A DNA stretch of 64,000 bases from Burkholderiales bacterium (GTDB lineage: Bacteria > Pseudomonadota > Gammaproteobacteria > Burkholderiales > Burkholderiaceae_D), in assembly GCA_016200895.1 (NCBI GenBank), contig JACQDX010000017.1, forward strand, positions 1-64,000, in the 5' to 3' direction. This document shows, piece by piece, positions 52,407-60,474 of this stretch. Position 1 is the stretch's first letter. Every line of letters begins with the position of its first letter. Made by a program: the position numbers and the translations under genes. The notes beneath the pieces were generated by a model. That model saw nothing but the letters and a program-made list of their open reading frames with translations. It was not told where the DNA came from and made no database searches.

Positions 52407-53488
52407 GGCGCTGCGACCTCGATATCAATTGGCAAGCGCAGCTCGGTCATGACACCGGAAGGTGCCAGTTCGCTCAACTGCAGGCTGGCTTTATCCTGAT
52501 ACAGGACTTGCAGGCGCTGGTGCAAATTGCTGATACCTACACCTGAACCCTGTTTCCCCTCATGCAAATGTCCAGCGTCATCCTGTATGCGTACGACCGC
52601 CTGTCCCGCTTCGCTATACGCACTGATTTGTATGCGGGTAAGCTGGCTGCGTTTTTCCACCGTATGTTTGAAGCTGTTTTCCAGTATGGTTTGCAGGCTC
52701 ATGACAGGCACTTTATTGCTGAGCACATCGTCAGCAATATCCCAGCTTATTTCTACCCTGTCGACAAAGCGCAGGCTCATCAGTTTTGCGTAGGCTTGCA
52801 GCAGTTTCAGTTCATCTGCCAGAGTAGTTTCGCTATGCTGCCCCAACTCCATGCTGGCGCGCAAGAGTGCGGCGATCTGGCTCAGCGCTGTGTCAGCCAG
52901 TTTGACATCGGTGTACATCAGCGATGAAATGGTATTTAGTACATTGAACAGGAAATGCGGCTGCATCTGCTGCGTCAGCCTGTGCAATTGTGCATCACGT
53001 AACAGCGCCTGGGATTTCTCTGCTTTTTCTTTTTCTTCCAGCAAAGAGGCGTAAGCTTGCAGGCCAAAGATGACGACATAGAACATGCCAAAGAACATGA
53101 ATATCTTGCTGCACTCGTAGAAGTAGACCTTGATCCAGCCGTCATGATGATAGCTCAAGCCCAGCATCGCATACACCGCATGGCGCAAGCTGTACACTGT
53201 GATGACAAATACCGTGCTCAGCAAAGGCAGGGGTAGTATCTGTTTCCAGAACCACTTGGCTGGCGTCTGCAACAAACGCCTGTCAGTCAGCTTGCGCCTT
53301 TGCAGCAAGAGCAGGAGTGTGCCGACGAGAGCAGATGAGCTTTCCCAGAACATGGGTTCCCAGATATGCTTGCCGCCACCTTTCAAATGGTCTTGTACGG
53401 CCACGGCCACCATCAACATCCAGAACAGAAACCAGCCCACGAAGACTGGTTTTCTGATCTTGTTCCAATACGCCAGTCCGTCCATCAT
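52403..53488 (-). CDS. LytS-type sensor histidine kinase
   Basis: The protein has 361 residues from the ATG at 53488, which overlaps the LysR stop; a longer frame beginning further upstream runs over LysR sequence and is rejected. Four predicted membrane helices occupy roughly 15-175. A His_kinase-domain motif QMQPHFLFNVLNTIS (His about 203) and a HATPase domain with GVGISNLHQRLQ follow. It has no periplasmic sensor domain of size, so it senses through its membrane part. It is translationally coupled to both neighbours. Confidence 0.9.
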   Translation of the reverse strand: MMDGLAYWNKIRKPVFVGWFLFWMLMVAVAVQDHLKGGGKHIWEPMFWESSSALVGTLLLLLQRRKLTDRRLLQTPAKWFWKQILPLPLLSTVFVITVYSLRHAVYAMLGLSYHHDGWIKVYFYECSKIFMFFGMFYVVIFGLQAYASLLEEKEKAEKSQALLRDAQLHRLTQQMQPHFLFNVLNTISSLMYTDVKLADTALSQIAALLRASMELGQHSETTLADELKLLQAYAKLMSLRFVDRVEISWDIADDVLSNKVPVMSLQTILENSFKHTVEKRSQLTRIQISAYSEAGQAVVRIQDDAGHLHEGKQGSGVGISNLHQRLQVLYQDKASLQLSELAPSGVMTELRLPIDIEVAAP

Positions 53489-54423
53489 TGCGCCACCAGA
53501 TTGCTGGTGCCCAGCCATTTGCCGCTCAGGCTTAAATCGCGGGTCAGTTCCAGTACCAGTTTTTCTACTGCCATGGCAGCATTCGTCAAGGGAATATTCT
53601 TGGATGCACACAGGGTTACGGTACGTGACAATTGTACATCGCTGATGGGGCAGGCGCGCATTTCACCGCGTTCGATTTCTGCCAGCATGGGTGATACGGG
53701 CAAAATGGTCGCCCCCATATCAGCCATTAACGCAGATTTTAAAATCGCTATCGAGGTAATGTCGATGACATTCTCTATGTGCTTGCCCTGCTCCCGGACT
53801 ACCTGCTCTATGCGTGGCCGCACACCGTGTTGTATGCTGGGCAGGATCAGGGTGGCTTGCAAGACCTGCGCCAAAGTAATCGACTTGCGCTTGCAGGCAA
53901 ACTGCGAATCCGTGCGCGTGATATACATCATTTCTTCTTCAACCAGCGGTTTGCTGGTGAAACCGCCCAATTGACCGTCATCAAACAGGATGGCCAGGTT
54001 CAAACGGCCTGAGCGTAACTGCTCGGTCAGGTTGCCCGTCAATTCCTCTGTCAGTTGAAAGGCGATATCGGGGTAGGCTGTACGCACGGCTTTCAATAAG
54101 GGGAAGGCCAGCGCACCAGACGCACTTTGCGGTATACCGAGTGCCACCGTGCCACTGGGTTTGTCTGTCGATTGGGCGACGGCCGATTTGGCATCGCTGA
54201 CTTGCTTCAAAATCGCTAACGCATGCTCATAGAATATTTTACCGGCATCGGTAGCCTGCATGCCCTGGGCAGAACGATGCAGCAAGATTGCACCCAGTTC
54301 CTCTTCGAGTTGCTGCAATTGCTGGGTCAAGGCTGGCTGTACGATATGCAGCACGCGCGCCGCACGCGACAGCGAGCCGTGATCGACGATGGCGACAAAA
54401 TAACGTAGCTGGCGCAATTCCAT
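53485..54423 (-). CDS. LysR-family regulator in a regulatory operon
   Basis: The protein has 312 residues. The HTH is LSRAARVLHIVQPALTQQLQ, with PALTQQ typical of the branch that includes the nitrogen regulator Nac. The effector domain contains ALGIPQSASGALAFP and ILPVSPMLAEIE. It begins three bases after the Lrp-type gene stop and its own stop overlaps the kinase start. No divergent gene accompanies it, which is unusual for LysR genes. Its targets are unknown. Confidence 0.9.
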   Translation of the reverse strand: MELRQLRYFVAIVDHGSLSRAARVLHIVQPALTQQLQQLEEELGAILLHRSAQGMQATDAGKIFYEHALAILKQVSDAKSAVAQSTDKPSGTVALGIPQSASGALAFPLLKAVRTAYPDIAFQLTEELTGNLTEQLRSGRLNLAILFDDGQLGGFTSKPLVEEEMMYITRTDSQFACKRKSITLAQVLQATLILPSIQHGVRPRIEQVVREQGKHIENVIDITSIAILKSALMADMGATILPVSPMLAEIERGEMRACPISDVQLSRTVTLCASKNIPLTNAAMAVEKLVLELTRDLSLSGKWLGTSNLVAQ

Positions 54424-54426
54424 TTT

Positions 54427-54873
54427 TTATTCCACAGGCTTGATGGCCCGCCTTTCTATCGATGAAGACAGGATCAGGGAAGTCGATGTCACGCCGCAGC
54501 GCGCCAGACTGGTGATCACACGCTCCAGCTCGCGCACCGAAGGTGCGACGACTTTGACGATCACACAATCTTCGCCGGTAATGGCGTGGCATTCAACTAC
54601 TTCTGGTACTTGTTCGGCAATTTTCAAGACTGGCGTGTCCGTTCCACGACTGGCAATGCGGACAAAAGCAGTGATGCCATAGCCCAGTGCCTCAGGATTG
54701 ACCCTGGCATGATAGCCAGTGATGACGTTGGCCGCTTCCATGCGCTTAACCCTCTCGGTCACGGCAGGCTGGCTGAGATGTATGCGCCGCCCTATCTCGG
54801 CCAGGGTGACCCTGGCGTCGGCTTGCAAAATCTCCAGGATTTTTCCATCCATCATGTCTAATTCTATCTTCAT
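54427..54873 (-). CDS. Lrp/AsnC-family regulator
   Basis: The protein has 148 residues. The HTH lies near the N-terminus (RIHLSQPAVTERVKRME, about 28-44), followed by the amino-acid-binding RAM domain (VIVKVVAPSVRELERVI). It faces a divergent EamA transporter gene at 54999, a common Lrp/AsnC-exporter arrangement. It is also the first gene of a tight minus-strand operon with LysR, LytS and LytR. The ligand is probably an amino acid. Confidence 0.93.
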   Translation of the reverse strand: MKIELDMMDGKILEILQADARVTLAEIGRRIHLSQPAVTERVKRMEAANVITGYHARVNPEALGYGITAFVRIASRGTDTPVLKIAEQVPEVVECHAITGEDCVIVKVVAPSVRELERVITSLARCGVTSTSLILSSSIERRAIKPVE

Positions 54874-54998
54874 GGGAAAAGCCTATTTTTTCGGTGATAT
54901 TAAAAGGAATGTACCCGATTTACCTTTGATTATCCATTCAAAATTCAATCTCACTGACATACACTCGTTACTTGAATTTAATTTATGCTTCCTCAACC

Positions 54999-55886
54999 AT
55001 GCGCCATCTGCCACGTAAAGTATTATTCGCCCTGCTTACAGTCTATATAGTCTGGGGCTCCACTTACTTTGCCATACAAGTGGCCTTGAAGGCTTTCCCG
55101 CCGTTCATGATGATAGGTACGCGCTTTCTGGTAGCGGGGGCAATCTTGTATGCCTGGCAAAAATGGCGCGGTGCAGCCAACCCGACTTTGCGTGAATGGC
55201 GTGATGGTGGCATTGTCGGCATATTGATGCTGGGTGGCGGCACTGGTTTGACTGCTGTGGCCCAGCAATATGTTTCTTCCGGTCTGACTGCGGTCTTTAT
55301 TGCCTGCTCACCCATGATCTTGTCTGGCTTGTCCGGGCTGTTTGGCGACTGGCCCAAGCGTCGTGAATGGACTGGCATACTCTGCGGATTTGTCGGCGCC
55401 ATGCTGCTGGCATCTGACGGGCAATTCTCGGCCCAGCCTTTGGGCATACTGTTTTTGCTGGGGGCAATATTATGCTGGGACGTGGGTTCGATTTTGTCGC
55501 AAAAGAAACTCAAGATGGCTGCTGGCGGCATGGGCTTTGCCAGTGAAATGCTGGTGGGTGGACTGTTCCTGTTCATCATCAGCCTGTTCAAGGGCGAGCA
55601 ACTGACAGGTGAAGTTACTATTAATGCGGTGGCGGCCTGGGCTTACCTGGTGGTAGCTGGTTCCCTGCTGGCATTTACTGCGTATATGTATTTATTATCC
55701 AAAGTACCGGCTGGCCTGGCAGCCAGCTATGCCTATGTCAATCCCGTTATTGCGGTCGCACTGGGCGTGGTGTTTGGTGGTGAGCATCTGTCCATGCGCG
55801 AAATGCTGGCGATGAGCATTATCCTTGGCAGTGTCATCATGATGACGAATGCGCATAAAAAGAATAAGGAACAGGCTACGACCTGA
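54999..55886 (+). CDS. EamA/DMT-superfamily transporter
   Basis: The protein has 295 residues from the ATG at 54999 (a TTG 27 bases earlier is less likely). Ten membrane helices are arranged as two EamA repeats. The N-terminal repeat opens with TVYIVWGSTYFAIQVALK and the second contains PAGLAASYAYVNPVIAVALG, close to the YedA/RhaT-like branch. It exports or imports a small metabolite, possibly an amino acid in view of the divergent Lrp-type gene. The Shine-Dalgarno site is weak. Confidence 0.88.
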   Translation: MRHLPRKVLFALLTVYIVWGSTYFAIQVALKAFPPFMMIGTRFLVAGAILYAWQKWRGAANPTLREWRDGGIVGILMLGGGTGLTAVAQQYVSSGLTAVFIACSPMILSGLSGLFGDWPKRREWTGILCGFVGAMLLASDGQFSAQPLGILFLLGAILCWDVGSILSQKKLKMAAGGMGFASEMLVGGLFLFIISLFKGEQLTGEVTINAVAAWAYLVVAGSLLAFTAYMYLLSKVPAGLAASYAYVNPVIAVALGVVFGGEHLSMREMLAMSIILGSVIMMTNAHKKNKEQATT

Positions 55887-55959
55887 CGCAGAAGCTGAAA
55901 CTAAAGCTGAGCATGAAATGCTGCTACGATATGGCAGCACCAAAACGTTTGCAACAAAC

Positions 55960-57009
55960 TTAAAAGAATTCGGCCGTATCGTTGGACACTTCTATCTTCA
56001 AATCGCCGCTGGATACCAGCTCATCATAAAAACAAGTCCGGTTACGTCCATTGGTTTTGGCGAAATACAGGGCCTGGTCAGCCCGCCCGACGATGGCGAC
56101 GGCGGGTTCAAATGGATCTATACGAGCATAGCCTATGCTGATGGTCACCGTACCTACCTGAGGGAAATGGTGCAGTTCCACATTCTGACGGAAACGTTCA
56201 AAGATGGTATTGGCATCTTCCTGCGAAGTAGAGCGCAGTAAAATGACGAATTCTTCACCACCAAAGCGGAACAGGCGGTCTGAAGGACGGAAAGAACTGC
56301 GCAAGAGGTTGGCGATCAGGATCAGGACTTCGTCACCATATAAATGTCCAAACTGGTCATTCACACGTTTGAAATGATCTATGTCCAGCACGGCCAGCCA
56401 GTGCTGGCGCTCAGGCTCATGGCTGCGACGTTCTTCTTCGGCCCGTTCAGCTTCGGTGCTGGCACGCTGTTGCAAGGCACTGCTGCGCAATACCTTGGAA
56501 AAATTATCATCAAAAGTCTTGCGGTTAAGCAAACCTGTCAGTGAGTCGCGCTCACTATAATCAAGCAGGTTCTGGAAGTTGCGATAGACAATCAGCATGC
56601 CGTTGACGACTTCCATGGCGGTCGTCGTGTAATTGGCAGGCTTGTAAATTTCCAGGCAAGTATGCAGTTTGTCATTGATCCAGATAGGCAGCCAGATGAT
56701 TTTGCCACCTTCGATGGATTGCTCTATGACTTGCTGCTTGAGCGCTATGCCTTCTTTCAACTGAGGATAAAGCTCTATTGAATCATGAGATCCAGGGGAT
56801 ATCTGGGTTTCGTCAGCAATAGCGACTGTGTCGTCTTCAATGCTGATATGCGGTTTGATAAAGACTTGCTGACCAACAGAAACCACATCCAATACTCGCG
56901 CCGATTCCGCGTTGGTCAATTGACGCAGCGCAGTAATTACTGAAATATTCAGTAAGTCATGATCGCGATGCCCGGTAATTTCTACCAGGTGTTTAATGAT
57001 TGATTCCAT
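55960..57009 (-). CDS. Diguanylate cyclase with GAF-like sensor
   Basis: The protein has 349 residues from the ATG at 57009; the longer frame to 57129 is rejected. The N-terminal half resembles a GAF-type sensor (about 20-170). The GGDEF domain begins at DSLTGLLNRKTF, and the catalytic motif is FGGEEFVILL. Five residues before it stands RPSD, the RxxD inhibitory site that binds product cyclic-di-GMP, so feedback inhibition is expected. It has no membrane helix, so it acts in the cytoplasm. Confidence 0.92.
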   Translation of the reverse strand: MESIIKHLVEITGHRDHDLLNISVITALRQLTNAESARVLDVVSVGQQVFIKPHISIEDDTVAIADETQISPGSHDSIELYPQLKEGIALKQQVIEQSIEGGKIIWLPIWINDKLHTCLEIYKPANYTTTAMEVVNGMLIVYRNFQNLLDYSERDSLTGLLNRKTFDDNFSKVLRSSALQQRASTEAERAEEERRSHEPERQHWLAVLDIDHFKRVNDQFGHLYGDEVLILIANLLRSSFRPSDRLFRFGGEEFVILLRSTSQEDANTIFERFRQNVELHHFPQVGTVTISIGYARIDPFEPAVAIVGRADQALYFAKTNGRNRTCFYDELVSSGDLKIEVSNDTAEFF

Positions 57010-57315
57010 GCGCTGTATTCCTGCATCTTCCTGCCGACCATTGCATAAATTACCAGTACAAACTCGCCAGCAACAATTTGCCACACTAAACCGCTGCGCG
57101 CAAATTGCCCTTATACAATAGTATAACAAGTCAGGGCTGGCTTTACCTGATATTCTGCAAACAATTCATACAGAGACATATTTTTACAAAATTGCACTTA
57201 TTTTCAGTTGAAACTCATTTTCAATTAGGTGTGGGATTCATTGAGATACCGAACTAAAGTAATATAAGCAAAATAAGCAAAATCATCTCAACCGCACTTT
57301 TGCCGGAGTGTAGCC
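57010..57315. other. Intergenic region between cyclase and cupredoxin gene
   Basis: This 306-bp stretch lies between divergent genes and is A/T-rich (for example a run of AATATAAGCAAAATAAGC near 57260). No reading frame or palindrome stands out. It must hold both promoters. The coding sequence to the right has a GGAGTGTAGCC stretch before its ATG. Confidence 0.45.
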
Positions 57316-57945
57316 ATGCATCGTCTACGAATCAATTCCTGCATTTTCACTCTGCTCAGTCTGGTCTACGTAGCAGCCAGCCAACTCGTGGCCGGTGCTG
57401 CGCATGCCAATTCGGTAATCCAGGTCACGGATAGCAGCGGCCAGCCGGTTCAGGATGCCGTTGTCTATGCAGAACTTGCCGGTAGTCCACAAATTGCCAA
57501 AACAGCTACAGCAGAAATCCAGCAAAAAGACAAAAAATTCATGCCTTTTGTAACGGTGGTGCAAACCGGGACCTCGATTTCCTTTCCCAACAATGACACT
57601 GTCAGGCATCATGCTTATTCGTTTTCGCCGGCTAAACCCTTTGAATTGAAGCTGTACTCTGGCAAACCCGCGGCACCCGTCATATTTGATAAATCAGGTA
57701 CCGTCATCGTAGGTTGCAATATCCACGATCAGATGGTCGCCTACATACATATTGTAGATACCCCGTATTTTGCCAAGACTGATGCGAGTGGCGCTGCCCG
57801 GCTGCCTGCCATTCCTGCAGGGAAATATATCTTGAAAACCTGGCACCCAAAGCAACCGGCGTCTGCACCGGTACAAGAGCAAAATATACAAATTGACAGC
57901 AATGGCCTCAACCTGACTGTAAAATTAAATTACAAGGCTGGATAA
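57316..57945 (+). CDS. Exported cupredoxin-like protein
   Basis: The protein has 209 residues. A signal peptide (about 1-32, ending in AAHAN) is followed by a single cupredoxin fold. Copper ligands typical of plastocyanin-like domains are visible: His in TVRHHAYSF (about 99), then Cys, His and Met in VGCNIHDQMVAY (about 138-145). The protein is annotated in similar genomes as a methylamine utilisation protein, but no amine dehydrogenase is present. The mature protein probably carries a type I copper and transfers an electron in the periplasm. It lies 54 bp before a diguanylate cyclase/phosphodiesterase gene, so they may be cotranscribed. Confidence 0.85.
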   Translation: MHRLRINSCIFTLLSLVYVAASQLVAGAAHANSVIQVTDSSGQPVQDAVVYAELAGSPQIAKTATAEIQQKDKKFMPFVTVVQTGTSISFPNNDTVRHHAYSFSPAKPFELKLYSGKPAAPVIFDKSGTVIVGCNIHDQMVAYIHIVDTPYFAKTDASGAARLPAIPAGKYILKTWHPKQPASAPVQEQNIQIDSNGLNLTVKLNYKAG

Positions 57946-57999
57946 TTACAAAGCTGGGTAAGCAGGAAATACTTTTCCACGCACACCAAGAGGAAGTTC

Positions 58000-60450
58000 A
58001 TGCGTTTGCATAGTTTGGAAAGCCGGGTTGTCACTCTTTTTATAGGCTTGCTGTTGACACTACAACTGGCAGCCTATTTTGCCATTGGCAATGCCATAGA
58101 CAGAAATGCGCGCACTGCGGTTGAAGAGAATTTGAAAATCAATGAGAAATTCCTGCAACGCCTGCTCGACCAAAATGCACAAAAACTCATACAGGGTGCC
58201 ATCGTCCTGGCCAAGGAATATGCTTTTCGCGAAGCCATAGGAACGCACGATACTGAAACCATCGTTTCCACCCTCTCCAATCATGGCAGTCGCATAGGTT
58301 CAGACCTAACCATGCTGGTTGGCCTGGACAGAAAAATCACAGCCTACTCAAATACCAGCAAGACCAATAAAACCAGCAACGATGGCAACAATAGTGCAAA
58401 CCCTGAATTGAGCAAGAGCCTGCAACAATCGGTCGCCACGCTAATACAGCAAGCTGAAAAATCCGGCAGTGCTGCCAGCACTGCCATTGTTGATGGCAAG
58501 CCTTATCAGATGGTAGTCGTGCCTATTGAAGCCCCGGTCACCATTAGCTGGGTGGTCATGGCCATCCCCATAGGCAAGGCTCTGGTTAGCGATATGCATG
58601 AGCTGTCGCGCATGCAAATCAGTTTATTGACATCGGAAAAACAAGGCAACTGGGTAGCCAATGTGTCCAGCCTTAGCGATGGAGATGCTAGTAAACTGGC
58701 GCAGCAGTTGCCCACGGCAGACAAGCAGATCAACTATCTGCCAGCCCTGCAAATCGATGATGACCAGTACAGTGCCCGCATACTCAAACTGGCACAAAAT
58801 GATGAGTTCAATACGATCGCCGTATTGCAATTATCTATCAGCCAGGCAGTTGCTCCGTATAAAGAATTACAGCGAAATATTTTGATACTGACAGTACTTG
58901 GTGTCGTCGTTGCCAGTATCATCAGTGCCATCACGGCGCGTCGTATTACCGGGCCAGTGCGGCAACTCGCCGAGACAGCTCGCGCCCTTGGCGCAGGTGA
59001 TTACACGGCCACCATCAACGTCAAACAAAAAGATGAGATCGGTGATCTGGCGCGCACCTTCATGACCATGCGCGATGGCATAGCCCAGCGTGAAAAAGAA
59101 ATCAGCCGGCTGGCTTACTGGGACACCTTAACAAATTTACCCAACCGCGCACTGTTCACCGACATGCTGGAAGAAGCCATCGCCAGCGCACGTTCCCATG
59201 AAAAGTCTTGTTATGTGCTGATGATGGATCTGGACCGTTTCAAACATGTGAATGACGTCATGGGACACCGCTTTGGCGATATCCTGCTGAACCAGGTTGC
59301 GATACGCCTTTCAGCAGAACTTGGCGCTGGCGGTACCAAACCAGCCCGCCTCGGCGGTGATGAATTTGCCATACTGTTACCGGCTAGCTCAAAAGAAAAT
59401 GCACTGGATCTGGCGAACCGTATCTTGCGCTCTTTGGAAAAACCGATATCCATAGAAGACCAGACTGTCGATCTGGGAGCAGGCATAGGCATCGCAGGCT
59501 TCCCCGAACATGCGGGCGATGCCCAGAGTTTGCTAAGCCGTGTCGAAGTCGCCATGTATGCAGCGAAACAGGGCAACAGCGGTGCGGTCATCTATTCACC
59601 GGATATTGATAAGTCCAGCCAGCAAAGCTTATCCCTGCTCAGTGAATTGCGGGCGGCACTCGAACAACAGGCCTTCCGTTTATATGTGCAACCCAAGGTT
59701 GGTCTTGACGATGACCAGGTGATCGCCGTCGAGGCACTGGTGCGCTGGATACATCCCGAACGCGGCTTTATTTTCCCCGATCAATTCATTCCCTTTGCTG
59801 AACAAACCGGCTTTATACGCCAGTTAACCCACTGGGTCATGAATGAGGCGGCGCGGGTCTGCCATGCATGGAATCAGCAAGGCATACATCTGAAAATCTC
59901 GGTGAACATTTCCACCCGCGACTTGCTGGACCAGGACTTGCCCGGCAAATTTGCCCAGATACTGCAAAACCATGATGTAAAAGCAGCTTCGTTTTGCCTG
60001 GAAATCACTGAGAGCGCCATCATGGATGACCCGGTCAGGGCTTTCCAAACTCTGGACAAGTTGCATGCCATGGGCCTGGAATTATCGATCGATGATTTTG
60101 GTACCGGCTATTCTTCGCTGGCCTATTTGAAGCGCTTGCCTGTCCATGAATTGAAAATCGACAAGTCTTTCGTACTCAAGATGGAAAAAGATATTGATGA
60201 CACCAAAATCGTCAAATCCACCATTGATCTCGGCCACAATATGGGCCTGCGCGTAGTTGCCGAAGGTGTGGAAAACATAGAAGTCATGAACTTGCTGAAA
60301 GAGCTGGGCTGCGATCAGGCCCAGGGCTATTACATCAGCAGACCCATGCCTTCAGCCGATATGCCAGCCTGGCTCAGCAAATGGCAGGAGCAACACCAGC
60401 AACATCAGCAACATCGGCAAGATGAACAGAATCAACTAAGCTCACCTTAA
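58000..60450 (+). CDS. Dual GGDEF-EAL protein with HAMP and periplasmic sensor
   Basis: The protein has 816 residues. Membrane helices at about 10-30 and 292-312 frame a periplasmic sensor of about 260 residues, followed by HAMP (about 312-365). The GGDEF domain (YWDTLTNLPNRALF to LGGDEFAILLP) keeps the catalytic motif but lacks an RxxD inhibitory site (TKPA precedes it). The EAL domain has VEALVRW, NISTRD, EITESAI, SIDDFGTGYSS, LKIDK and AEGVEN, so it should hydrolyse cyclic-di-GMP to pGpG. The net direction depends on the sensor signal. A C-terminal Gln/His-rich tail (HQQHQQHRQ) is odd and could bind metal. Confidence 0.93.
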   Translation: MRLHSLESRVVTLFIGLLLTLQLAAYFAIGNAIDRNARTAVEENLKINEKFLQRLLDQNAQKLIQGAIVLAKEYAFREAIGTHDTETIVSTLSNHGSRIGSDLTMLVGLDRKITAYSNTSKTNKTSNDGNNSANPELSKSLQQSVATLIQQAEKSGSAASTAIVDGKPYQMVVVPIEAPVTISWVVMAIPIGKALVSDMHELSRMQISLLTSEKQGNWVANVSSLSDGDASKLAQQLPTADKQINYLPALQIDDDQYSARILKLAQNDEFNTIAVLQLSISQAVAPYKELQRNILILTVLGVVVASIISAITARRITGPVRQLAETARALGAGDYTATINVKQKDEIGDLARTFMTMRDGIAQREKEISRLAYWDTLTNLPNRALFTDMLEEAIASARSHEKSCYVLMMDLDRFKHVNDVMGHRFGDILLNQVAIRLSAELGAGGTKPARLGGDEFAILLPASSKENALDLANRILRSLEKPISIEDQTVDLGAGIGIAGFPEHAGDAQSLLSRVEVAMYAAKQGNSGAVIYSPDIDKSSQQSLSLLSELRAALEQQAFRLYVQPKVGLDDDQVIAVEALVRWIHPERGFIFPDQFIPFAEQTGFIRQLTHWVMNEAARVCHAWNQQGIHLKISVNISTRDLLDQDLPGKFAQILQNHDVKAASFCLEITESAIMDDPVRAFQTLDKLHAMGLELSIDDFGTGYSSLAYLKRLPVHELKIDKSFVLKMEKDIDDTKIVKSTIDLGHNMGLRVVAEGVENIEVMNLLKELGCDQAQGYYISRPMPSADMPAWLSKWQEQHQQHQQHRQDEQNQLSSP

Positions 60451-60474
60451 GCCAGAGATAGTCAGGCTAAATAC

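Noticed and set aside
57316-57945. Methylamine utilisation role for the cupredoxin
   Set aside because: No methylamine dehydrogenase or maturation genes lie nearby; the name derives only from homologue annotations.
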